Source of the DNA: an uncultured Draconibacterium sp.
Lineage (GTDB): Bacteria; Bacteroidota; Bacteroidia; Bacteroidales; Prolixibacteraceae
NCBI RefSeq assembly: GCF_963677575.1
Contig: NZ_OY782038.1
Coordinates: 4,653,501 to 4,717,500 of the forward strand
Length of the DNA: 64,000 nt
Reading direction: 5' to 3'
Shown here: positions 53,564 to 61,588 of the stretch, piece by piece
Layout: every line of letters begins with the position of its first letter
Position numbering within the stretch: position 1 is the first letter of the stretch
Program-made: the position numbers and the translations under genes
Notes under the pieces: generated by a model
What the model was told of the DNA's origin: nothing
Database searches by the model: none
Seen by the model: only the letters and a program-made list of their open reading frames with translations

Positions 53564-54850
53564 ATGATGACCAAAAAAATCAACTTTGCCGCATATGTAT
53601 TTCTCTTCTTTGTGTTTGTATCGTGCCAAACTAAACAACAAAACTGGACCCATTTCCGTGGTTCGAATATGGATGGGCATGCCAATGTAAAAACGGCTCC
53701 CTTGCAATGGAGCGATACAGAAAATGTAGTTTGGAAAGTGCCCGTGAAAGGATTGGGATGGTCATCGCCGGTGGTGTATGATGGGCAGGTTTGGGTAACT
53801 TCGGCAGAAGAAGATGGAACAGAATTTTATGTCAGTTGTTTCAATCTGGATTCCGGTGAATTGTTGTTTGAAAAGACATTGTTCAATTCTGAAGAACCGC
53901 AGCGTATTCATCCCACCAACTCGTATGCCACGCCAACTCCGTGTATTGAAGATGGACTCGTTTATGTGCATTACGGAAGTTTTGGGACGGCCTGTGTTGA
54001 TACCAAAAATTTTAAGGTGATATGGAAACGCGATGATATGCCTTGCGAACACATGCAGGGACCAGCTTCGTCGCCAATAATTTACAAGGATAAACTGATT
54101 GTGCATTTGGAAGGAACAGAAGATCCGTATGTGGTTGCTCTGGATAAAAAAACAGGAGATATAATCTGGAAAAGTGTTCGCCCAAAAGAAATATACGATC
54201 CGCTGCAACCGGTTTTCAGGAAATCGTATCAAACACCGATTGTGGTTACTGTTGGTGGACGAGATTTCCTAATCAGTAACTCGTCTTATATGTGTTTTGC
54301 CCACGATGTAAATACCGGCGAGGTGGTTTGGACTTTCAAATATGGCGATGATTCAACGGTTAGTCAGCCATTGTATTACAACGGCCTTGTTTTTATAAAT
54401 TCTGGCTGGATTTTCGAAGATGGGAAACCGAATTTTACTCGGCAGTTTGCTGTAGATCCAACAGGAAAGGGCGATGTAACAGAAAAGCATCAGGTGTGGA
54501 TGTACGAAGATGAGGTGCCACAAATTCCAACACCGGTAATTGTTGACGGTAAAATGTACATGGTACACGACCGCGGAATGGTAACTTGTTTGGATGCGAT
54601 GACCGGCAAAGTAATCTGGAAAGAAAAACTACGTGGCAATTTTAATTCATCGCCAATTTATGCCGGTGGAAATATTTACTTTATCAATGTAAAAGGATTT
54701 TGTACCATCATAAAACCCGGCGATTCGTTCGAGAAAATTGCCGAAAATGATATCGGTGAAACGGTAAAAGCAGTTCCGGTATTTGTTGGCGATAAAATGC
54801 TTTTACGAACACAAAATCACCTTTTCTCAATTAAATCAGTGAGACGATGA
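53564..54850 (+). CDS. PQQ-like beta-propeller lipoprotein
   Basis: 428 residues with a lipoprotein signal (VFVSC) followed by WTHFRGSNMDGHANVKTAPLQWSDTENVVWKVPVKGLGWSSPVV, the usual start of the exported PQQ-like outer-membrane or periplasmic repeats. Several propeller blades with the W-x-x-x repeats (for example NTGEVVWTFKYGDD and MTGKVIWKEKLRG) follow. PQQ-binding catalytic residues of alcohol dehydrogenases are not evident, so it is most likely a structural or binding protein. A small hairpin overlaps its stop codon (54847-54868), with no T run. Confidence 0.85.
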   Translation: MMTKKINFAAYVFLFFVFVSCQTKQQNWTHFRGSNMDGHANVKTAPLQWSDTENVVWKVPVKGLGWSSPVVYDGQVWVTSAEEDGTEFYVSCFNLDSGELLFEKTLFNSEEPQRIHPTNSYATPTPCIEDGLVYVHYGSFGTACVDTKNFKVIWKRDDMPCEHMQGPASSPIIYKDKLIVHLEGTEDPYVVALDKKTGDIIWKSVRPKEIYDPLQPVFRKSYQTPIVVTVGGRDFLISNSSYMCFAHDVNTGEVVWTFKYGDDSTVSQPLYYNGLVFINSGWIFEDGKPNFTRQFAVDPTGKGDVTEKHQVWMYEDEVPQIPTPVIVDGKMYMVHDRGMVTCLDAMTGKVIWKEKLRGNFNSSPIYAGGNIYFINVKGFCTIIKPGDSFEKIAENDIGETVKAVPVFVGDKMLLRTQNHLFSIKSVRR

Positions 54851-55010
54851 TTTTGTTTGCAAAATCATTTAGCCGAACTGATCCCGAGCGAGATCGAGGG
54901 ATCTCATCGATTTTTATTCCCCGCATCCTGATATAAAGAGCATCATTAATAGATTTTTCTATAAAAAAGTCGCGTGAATTTGCACAAAATCAAGGTCGAC
55001 TTTCATGAAC
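54851..55010. other. Spacer with a dispersed-repeat-like segment
   Basis: Downstream of the propeller gene is GATCCCGAGCGAGATCGAGGGATC (about 54881-54904), an inverted segment similar in type to scattered intergenic repeats. I see nothing else in this part. Confidence 0.35.
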
Positions 55011-55114
55011 TGTTGAAAAATACAACACCTGTTGAAAAATACAACATGCGTATAACTTGCATAAAATCAATACAAAAGGTTATTTGATAAAAATAACTGT
55101 TGAATAAATCAACA
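55011..55114. promoter_or_regulatory. Three TGTTG-N7-CAACA palindromes, candidate enhancer sites of the NtrC-type regulator
   Basis: TGTTGAAAAATACAACA occurs at 55011-55027 and again at 55030-55046, and TGTTGAATAAATCAACA at 55098-55114. A related palindrome GTTATTTGATAAAAATAAC is at 55079-55097. The 17-bp size and the distance of about 90-190 bases upstream of a sigma-54-like promoter are what is expected for binding sites of NtrC-class activators. Such an activator is encoded at the end of this gene set. Confidence 0.65.
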
Positions 55115-55180
55115 CTTTGTTTTGCCTGGAATACGATTGTTTTATATGTAAGTGTTTGTGTGTAAGTAATTTGTGTTGTT

Positions 55181-55195
55181 TGGTATCAAAGTTGG
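55181..55195 (+). promoter_or_regulatory. Sigma-54-like promoter of the redox operon
   Basis: TGGTATCAAAGTTGG fits TGGCACG-N4-TTGC in spacing, with the -24 GG and the -12 TTG kept. C to T (twice) and the last C to G are the deviations. The predicted start of transcription is near 55207, 65 bases before the ATG. Confidence 0.5.
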
Positions 55196-55271
55196 ATTAA
55201 GCGTTTTTAGCTGGAAGAGAATCTGAAATAGGGTTCATGGCCAGTAAAAAAACGATAAAATTAATTCAGCA

Positions 55272-56957
55272 ATGAGAACCAGGATTTTAACGACCGTAGT
55301 GCTGCTCCTGCTACTAATTAGCGGTGCGAGAAGCCAAAACGCCGAAAACCCGGCGATAAATGATCAGGTAAAGATTTTTACAACTCCCGAAATGCGCAAT
55401 CTCACTGAGGTATGGATAGCTAAATACCAGCAAACCAACACCGATTTTAACTTTGAACTTGCGCCCGTTAGCCGTGCTGAGATTAACAGCAAAATTGCAG
55501 AAGACCACTCGATTGCGATTGTTATGCAGCAAGCTGATGTCTCATCAAATATTGGTGAAATGTGGCAGCTAACGTTGGGGCGCGAGGTGGTGGTGCCGGT
55601 TCTTAATAAAGCAAATCCGTTGGCAAAAGAATTAGCCGAAATAGGTGTTTCTGCCAATGAACTGGCAACAGTTCTGCAAAATAATAAGAAAAACTGGGGC
55701 ACATTTACTGGCAACGAAAATCGTCAACCTGTAAATTTTTATGTGTTGGATGAGCCGGAAGTGAAACTGGCAGTAGCAAAGTTTCTCGAAGTTGATCCAA
55801 CAGCGATCAATACATTGGAAGCCTTGCCGCAGGACAATTTTTTGAAGGCTGTAAAAAATGATGTAAATGCGATTGGCTTTTGCAGGCTGTCGGCAATTGC
55901 TGATCTAGAGCAACAGGATTTTGCCGAAAATATCGCGTTACTTCCTATCGATCGTAACAAAAACGGAAGGCTGGATTATTACGAAAATATTTACGCCAGT
56001 TCGGAACAGTTTGAGCGGTCGGTTTGGATCGGAAAATATCCGCATTCGATGATATACAATATATATGCTGTTTCTTCAGCTTTTCCCGAAAATGTTGAAA
56101 TAAATAACTTTTTGAGCTGGATCACTTCTTCGGGACAAGTATTAGTTGCGCAGAATGGATTTACCGAATTGGTTCATTCGGAAAAGCAATCGAACCTCGA
56201 AAAACTTACTCCTCCTGTTTTAATGGCAGAGTACGAAACAGCGACTACAAGATCCACTGCATTTTTTTGGATTGTTGTAGCTGTTTTAGCGCTTCTGGTA
56301 GTGTTTGCTGTTGTTCGCTATTTCATCCGTAAACAAAAAGCAAAAGCCCCGCTACTCAGTAAAACGAGGTATGTAAAGCTTTTAAACGAGGCCTCTCTCG
56401 ATTTCCCAGATGGTTTGTATTTCGATAAAACGCATACCTGGGTTTTTATGGAAGAAGGTGGCCGGGTAAAAATGGGAGTTGATGATTTCATCTCGAATGT
56501 TACCGGCGATTATACCCGCCTGATCATGAAAAGTCCGGGCGAGAAAGTAAAACGAATGGAACCGGTAGTAACCCTGATCAGAAAAGGGAAACAGATTACG
56601 TTGAATTCACCTGTTTCGGGAACGGTAAAAGAGATCAATGAAAGTTTAGTTGCCGATCCGTTTATCATTAATAATGAGCCATACGGAGAAGGTTGGGTGT
56701 ATAAAATTGAGCCTTCGAACTGGCTAAGAGAAACGCAGTTTTACAAAATGGGCAGTAGTTATCGCGAGTGGATAATTGGGGAGTTTAGTCGTCTGAAAGA
56801 TTTTCTGGCCTGTTCACTGAATATCATGAATTTGGAAGAGGGAAAACCGGCCTTTCAGGAGGGTGGTGAACTCATGCTTCATCCGTTAAAAGATCTGGAT
56901 CCCAAAGTATGGGAAGACTTTCAGAATTATTTTATCAATACTGCTGATACACACTAA
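55272..56957 (+). CDS. PstS-like periplasmic domain fused through a membrane helix to a cytoplasmic GcvH-like domain
   Basis: 561 residues. A signal sequence (1-21) leads into a periplasmic PstS-like binding domain (about 30-310). A membrane helix (329-349) follows, then a cytoplasmic GcvH-like lipoyl-type domain (about 365-480). The GcvH pattern is visible as KTHTWV, KMGVDDFISNVTGD and LNSPVSGTVKEINESL. The lysine near the hairpin is Lys440, six residues before the SP of SPVSG, whereas lipoyl lysines stand seven before it. Lipoylation is therefore uncertain. It is the first gene of an operon with Fe-S and NrfD-like proteins, so a role in a membrane redox complex is inferred. Confidence 0.75.
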   Translation: MRTRILTTVVLLLLLISGARSQNAENPAINDQVKIFTTPEMRNLTEVWIAKYQQTNTDFNFELAPVSRAEINSKIAEDHSIAIVMQQADVSSNIGEMWQLTLGREVVVPVLNKANPLAKELAEIGVSANELATVLQNNKKNWGTFTGNENRQPVNFYVLDEPEVKLAVAKFLEVDPTAINTLEALPQDNFLKAVKNDVNAIGFCRLSAIADLEQQDFAENIALLPIDRNKNGRLDYYENIYASSEQFERSVWIGKYPHSMIYNIYAVSSAFPENVEINNFLSWITSSGQVLVAQNGFTELVHSEKQSNLEKLTPPVLMAEYETATTRSTAFFWIVVAVLALLVVFAVVRYFIRKQKAKAPLLSKTRYVKLLNEASLDFPDGLYFDKTHTWVFMEEGGRVKMGVDDFISNVTGDYTRLIMKSPGEKVKRMEPVVTLIRKGKQITLNSPVSGTVKEINESLVADPFIINNEPYGEGWVYKIEPSNWLRETQFYKMGSSYREWIIGEFSRLKDFLACSLNIMNLEEGKPAFQEGGELMLHPLKDLDPKVWEDFQNYFINTADTH

Positions 56958-56987
56958 TTGCCTAATAACCATTTAAATTAACAAACC

Positions 56988-57851
56988 ATGAGTATAAACA
57001 GAAGAAGTTTCTTCAAGGCGTTGGGAGTAACGGGGGCTACGTTTGTTTTCGGAAAAGAAGCACCGGCAAAACCCGCCAACGAAGAAGTAACAGAATTCAA
57101 AGCCATTTTGTACGATTCTACAAAATGTATTGGTTGCCAAACCTGCGAATTTTCGTGTGCCGAGGCTCACAATTTGCCCGAGCCGGAAGATTTCCCGGAA
57201 ATGGGTGTTGTGCGAAAAACCGATGAAACCCGGCGTACCGTTGTAAATGCCTACGATACTTCAATAGGAGAAGTGTATGTAAAACGCCAGTGTATGCACT
57301 GCAATGATCCTGCATGTGGAGCGGCCTGTTTAACCCAGGCGATGCACAAAACCAAGGAGGGGCCGGTAATTTGGCGCGAAGACAAATGTATGGGCTGCCG
57401 TTATTGTATGGTTTCGTGTCCGTTTGATGTGCCGAAGTTTGAATATAATAGTCCGAATCCAAAAATAACAAAATGTAACATGTGTTTCGAGCGGCAGGAA
57501 GAAGGGAAACTACCGGCCTGTGTGGAAAACTGCCCGGGTGAAGCGCTTCTATTCGGAACCCGGCGCGAATTAATTGCTGAGGCCCGCCGAAGGATCAACG
57601 ACAATCCTGATGTTTATTACGATCATATTTATGGTGAAACAGAAGCCGGAGGAACTTCATTTTTGTATTTGTCTCCAGTGCCTTTCGAAGAAATCGGTTT
57701 CAACACCGGTATTCAAAAAGCTTCGTATCCTTCGTTAACCAAAGGATTTTTGTACAGTGTTCCTGCAGTATTTGTGCTGTGCCCAATGATGTTGCTGGGA
57801 ATTCAGGATGCCACAAAGGATAAACAACCTAAAACTGAAGATCATGAATAA
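56988..57851 (+). CDS. HybA-like periplasmic four-cluster ferredoxin subunit with Tat signal
   Basis: 287 residues. The Tat signal contains RRSFFKALGVTGATFVFG. Four cysteine sets for [4Fe-4S] clusters follow: KCIGCQTCEFSC, QCMHCNDPACGAAC, KCMGCRYCMVSC and KCNMC with ACVENC. A hydrophobic segment near the C-terminus (FLYSVPAVFVLCPMMLLGI) anchors it in the membrane as in HybA. It transfers electrons between a periplasmic partner and the NrfD/HybB-like protein encoded next, whose start overlaps this gene by 8 bases. No hydrogenase or other catalytic subunit is in the window. Confidence 0.9.
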   Translation: MSINRRSFFKALGVTGATFVFGKEAPAKPANEEVTEFKAILYDSTKCIGCQTCEFSCAEAHNLPEPEDFPEMGVVRKTDETRRTVVNAYDTSIGEVYVKRQCMHCNDPACGAACLTQAMHKTKEGPVIWREDKCMGCRYCMVSCPFDVPKFEYNSPNPKITKCNMCFERQEEGKLPACVENCPGEALLFGTRRELIAEARRRINDNPDVYYDHIYGETEAGGTSFLYLSPVPFEEIGFNTGIQKASYPSLTKGFLYSVPAVFVLCPMMLLGIQDATKDKQPKTEDHE

Positions 57852-59070
57852 TACCATAAGCGTACCTTTAAACGAAGGAAAAAAGAGCCGTTGGAAATTT
57901 TTCCTTGGTGAGCTAAAACCCAAAGGCAAGATGGTTACCTGGTTCAACGTTATCTCCATACCGATAATGCTGCTCGGTCTGGGGTTGATCATTATCCGTT
58001 TTTGGAAAGGAATCGGATCAATTACCAACCTCACTCAGGAAGTGCCGTGGGGTTTGTGGATTGGTTTTGATGTGGTAACCGGAGTTGCTTTTGCCGGCGG
58101 TGCCTACGTTGTAACCTTCATGGTTTATATCCTGAACATGAAAAGTTACCGTTCTATTGTAAGGGTAACCGTATTGAATGGATTTTTGGCCTATGTATTT
58201 TATGCCGGTGCTTTGCTGCTCGATCTGGGCCGTCCGTGGAATGTGATCAATCCGATAATCGGTAACGGATTTGGAACCAGCTCGGTGTTGTTTTTGGTGG
58301 CCTGGCATTTTCTCTTGTACATGTTGGCCGAACTCATTGAATTTTCGCCAGCCATTGCCGAGTGGCTCGGAGCAAAAAGAGCCTGTAAAATACTCTCGGG
58401 AATGACTTTGGCAGCTGTGATTTTTGGTATCACTCTGTCAACACTTCATCAGTCGGGATTGGGAGCTTTGTACCTGATGGCAAAGGAAAAAATTCACCCG
58501 CTGTGGTATTCAGAGTTTATACCCATCCTGTTTATTGTATCCAGTATTTTTGCCGGTTTGTCGATGGTCATTTTCGAAGGATCGATTACGCACAAGGTTT
58601 TTAGCGATCAGATCAGTGAAAAAAATCACGAACAGCATCACAAAATTCTACGTGGATTATCAAAGGTTTGTACAGGGGCGTTGTTTGCCTACTTTTTCCT
58701 GCAAGTACTGGTGTTTGTGCACAGCAAAAACTGGGGTTATCTGAGTACGCCGATGGGTTACTGGTATCTTTCCGAAATGCTCGGTTTTGTGCTGCTCCCC
58801 ATGTTGCTATTTTACTACAGTTACCGACGAAACAATATTACGCTAATTAAAGTAGCATCGGTTATAACCATGCTGGGTATTATTATAAACCGTTTGAATG
58901 TTACGGTGATCGGTTTCCGCTGGGATGCTGCCGTTCATTACGTTCCGTCGTGGATGGAAATTGTGGTTACCCTAGCCGTAATTTTTACTGAAATATGGAT
59001 TTTCCGCTGGGTGATCAACCGTTTACCGGTGTTGCGTGAATCGCCATCGTGGGCAAAAAATATGCATTAA
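57844..59070 (+). CDS. NrfD/HybB-like integral membrane quinone-interacting subunit
   Basis: 408 residues with about ten membrane helices, of the HybB/NrfD (PsrC-like) family. The segments PWGLWIGFDVVTGVAFAGGAY and LDLGRPWNVINPI are typical. The subunit exchanges electrons with the quinone pool. The start codon ATG at 57844 overlaps the Fe-S gene, implying coupled translation; the frame opens earlier within that gene but without a plausible start. It is likely a partner of the HybA-like protein, with the missing catalytic subunit elsewhere, or the complex works without one. Confidence 0.88.
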   Translation: MNNTISVPLNEGKKSRWKFFLGELKPKGKMVTWFNVISIPIMLLGLGLIIIRFWKGIGSITNLTQEVPWGLWIGFDVVTGVAFAGGAYVVTFMVYILNMKSYRSIVRVTVLNGFLAYVFYAGALLLDLGRPWNVINPIIGNGFGTSSVLFLVAWHFLLYMLAELIEFSPAIAEWLGAKRACKILSGMTLAAVIFGITLSTLHQSGLGALYLMAKEKIHPLWYSEFIPILFIVSSIFAGLSMVIFEGSITHKVFSDQISEKNHEQHHKILRGLSKVCTGALFAYFFLQVLVFVHSKNWGYLSTPMGYWYLSEMLGFVLLPMLLFYYSYRRNNITLIKVASVITMLGIIINRLNVTVIGFRWDAAVHYVPSWMEIVVTLAVIFTEIWIFRWVINRLPVLRESPSWAKNMH

Positions 59071-59088
59071 CAATTAAAAGCGAATAAA

Positions 59089-59805
59089 ATGGAAGGATTT
59101 ACATATTCAAATCTGTTTGATACAAAAGGAACCGAATACATTGTAGTCATTATATTCCTTTTGTTTCTGATCCCTTTCTGGGTGATCGTGAACCGAAAAA
59201 GTGAAGTTGTTCAGCAAATTCAGCAAGGTATTCGCGTGTTAACTACCAACTTTTTGCGTATTCCGAAAGGCTTGTTTTTCAGCCCGAATCACACCTGGCT
59301 TTACCTGGAGAAATCGGGCCAGGCAAAAATCGGGCTGGATGATTTTCTGCAAAATGTGTTGGGTGAAATTGCAATTCATTCCCTGAAATCAACCGGCGAA
59401 ACCGTAAAAAAAGGAGAAGTGCTTGCGATCATCGAGCAGGGAGGAAAACAATTGCGTGTTCACTCACCCTTGTCGGGAGAAATTGTGGCTGCCAATATTT
59501 TGCCCGGAGAGAGTGAAACGCCCGGTACGAAGGATCTTGAAGCAGGATGGCTGTATTCAATAGTGCCGGCCAGTTGGCAAAAAGAAACTTCGGGTTTTTT
59601 GCTGGGTGCCGAAGCAGCTAATTGGTTCACTGACGAGATAACACGCCTAAAGGATTTTTTGAATATCAATCTGGCGCGGCAGGCAGGCGTTTCAACTGTT
59701 TTAGCTTTTCAGGAAGGTGGTGAGCTGGAGCCCAATCCGCTTGCAAAACTGGATGCCGGAATTTGGGATGAATTTCAAAATGAATTTATGGATGAACAGA
59801 GCTGA
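59089..59805 (+). CDS. Membrane-anchored GcvH-like domain protein
   Basis: 238 residues: a single membrane helix (about 17-35) followed by a cytoplasmic GcvH-like domain (about 55-170) and a helical C-terminal tail. The domain pattern parallels the C-terminal half of the first gene of the operon: NHTWLYLE, KIGLDDFLQNVLGE, GKQLRVHSPLSGEIV, and at the end FQEGGELEPNPLAKLDAGIWDEFQNEF. The lysine Lys120 is again six residues before the SP motif. The two proteins therefore share the domain and the C-terminal tail and probably arose by duplication. A lipoate-dependent role is possible but not shown. Confidence 0.75.
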   Translation: MEGFTYSNLFDTKGTEYIVVIIFLLFLIPFWVIVNRKSEVVQQIQQGIRVLTTNFLRIPKGLFFSPNHTWLYLEKSGQAKIGLDDFLQNVLGEIAIHSLKSTGETVKKGEVLAIIEQGGKQLRVHSPLSGEIVAANILPGESETPGTKDLEAGWLYSIVPASWQKETSGFLLGAEAANWFTDEITRLKDFLNINLARQAGVSTVLAFQEGGELEPNPLAKLDAGIWDEFQNEFMDEQS

Positions 59806-59886
59806 TTTGAAAAAGATTCTGTTAATCATTTGTTCTTTTTTGTACCTTGGAGGTTTCTTACAAAAAAACTGATTGACTGACTCGTA

Positions 59887-61578
59887 ATGAATAAAAACGA
59901 TGATAATAGTACAGCTACGTCCGGCCGGAAACAGCGGGATTCCATTCTAAAATTTATACGGCGTTACCTGAGTTTTCGTTCGTCGATATATGCTCGCGTA
60001 ATTTATATAATTGCTATCCTTTCTTTGTTTTTGTTTATCTCCTACAGCTTGATTTTTAGGTCGGTTTACGAAGGATATCTCCGTACTGTTATTCGCCAGC
60101 AGGGAGACAATATAGGGTCGATTGTTGAAGGGTCGCTTTATTATTCAATGTTGAAAAACGATAAAAGTGCCCTGCAAAGTACACTCGATATTATCAATTC
60201 CATGCCGGGCATTGATGAGGTGAATATGTACGATAACGGCGATAGTTTGGTGTATTCTACTTCGATTGTTGCCGACTCGCTGGTGCGAAACGGCCCCAAT
60301 TGTATGAGCTGTCACGAGAACTTTGCCAGCTTGTTTCCCACACGGCAGAAAGCGTATCGCATCATCGATTTTAAGAGCCCTTGTAACATCGGTCAAACCG
60401 ATAAGGGACACCGACAACTGTTGGTGCGAACGCCAATTTTGAACGAACGATCATGTTATGTAAGTGCCTGTCATGCACATAGTCAGGATGAGGAGATTCT
60501 GGGGTCACTTATTATAAAAGTACCATTGTCGGAGCTGGATTCGGCGGTAAACAAATCATCAACCGAATTCTTTTTGTTGGCCATTATTGTTACCATTATT
60601 TTGGTTTCGCTGCTTATCTTTTTTACCAAGAATAAAATACAGAAACCGCTGAACGAAATTATTGTGGCCAGTGAAGAAGTGTCGAAAGGCGACCGTAGCC
60701 GACGACTTGAAATTAAACCGTACCTGTTGGAAGACATGCGTTCGGTATCGCTGGCATTTAACAACATGCTCGATAACTTGGATGCTGCCAACTGCGAGTT
60801 GGAAAACTGGTCACATCAGTTGGAATACAAAGTGCAGCGAAAATCGGAAGAGTTGGCCGAAATTCAAAATGAACTGATTCATATTGAGCGGATTACTTCA
60901 TTAGGGAAATTGTCGTCATCGGTAGCTCACGAAATCAATAATCCGCTTTCAGGAATTCTTACGTACAGCAAGTTGGTGGCTAAAAAACTGGCTAAACTTG
61001 ATTTGCCTGATGAGGCGAAAGAATCGATGTTAAAACATTTGAAAGTAATTGAGAATGAATCAAAACGTTGTGGTAGTATTGTTCGGGGACTGCTCGATTT
61101 TTCACGAAAAGACCAGGAGAATTTTGAGCAACATTCGCTGAATCAGATTCTGAAAGAATCGTACAGCTTAATGGCGCACCAAATGCATATTGCCGGCATT
61201 CATTTTTACACCGATTTTGCTGCTACATCCGATCTGATTCTTTGTAACGATAACCAGATAAAACAGGTTTGTGTGGCCTTATTGGTAAACGCGCAGGAAG
61301 CGGTTAACACAAATGCCGAAGTGCTTATAAAAACATCGAATCCGGATTCGGAACACATAAAAATGGATATAATCGACAATGGAGTTGGAATAGCCAAAGA
61401 AGATATTTCCCGGATTTTTCAGCCATTTTATTCTGCCAAACAACGTGCCAGCGGAATCGGACTGGGATTGGCAATCGTTCATGGAATTGTACAAAGCCAC
61501 AAAGGTAAAATCGAGGTGGTTTCGGAGCCCGGAAAAGGAACTACCATGTCGGTGGTATTTAATTTGATAACCAAATAA
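59887..61578 (+). CDS. Membrane sensor histidine kinase with periplasmic c-type heme motifs
   Basis: 563 residues. TM helices at about 37-57 and 229-247 enclose a periplasmic domain. It has a canonical heme c site, Cys139-x2-Cys142-His143, and a second CX4CH-type site, Cys190-x4-Cys195-His196. A HAMP-like linker and coiled coil follow. The HisKA phosphoacceptor is His349 in SSVAHEINNPLSG. The ATPase boxes are NAQEAV, DNGVGIAKEDISRIF and GIGLGLAIVHGIV. A heme-based redox or gas sensor is inferred. Its regulator is the next gene, 10 bases downstream. Confidence 0.88.
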   Translation: MNKNDDNSTATSGRKQRDSILKFIRRYLSFRSSIYARVIYIIAILSLFLFISYSLIFRSVYEGYLRTVIRQQGDNIGSIVEGSLYYSMLKNDKSALQSTLDIINSMPGIDEVNMYDNGDSLVYSTSIVADSLVRNGPNCMSCHENFASLFPTRQKAYRIIDFKSPCNIGQTDKGHRQLLVRTPILNERSCYVSACHAHSQDEEILGSLIIKVPLSELDSAVNKSSTEFFLLAIIVTIILVSLLIFFTKNKIQKPLNEIIVASEEVSKGDRSRRLEIKPYLLEDMRSVSLAFNNMLDNLDAANCELENWSHQLEYKVQRKSEELAEIQNELIHIERITSLGKLSSSVAHEINNPLSGILTYSKLVAKKLAKLDLPDEAKESMLKHLKVIENESKRCGSIVRGLLDFSRKDQENFEQHSLNQILKESYSLMAHQMHIAGIHFYTDFAATSDLILCNDNQIKQVCVALLVNAQEAVNTNAEVLIKTSNPDSEHIKMDIIDNGVGIAKEDISRIFQPFYSAKQRASGIGLGLAIVHGIVQSHKGKIEVVSEPGKGTTMSVVFNLITK

Positions 61579-61588
61579 GATCAGTGAT

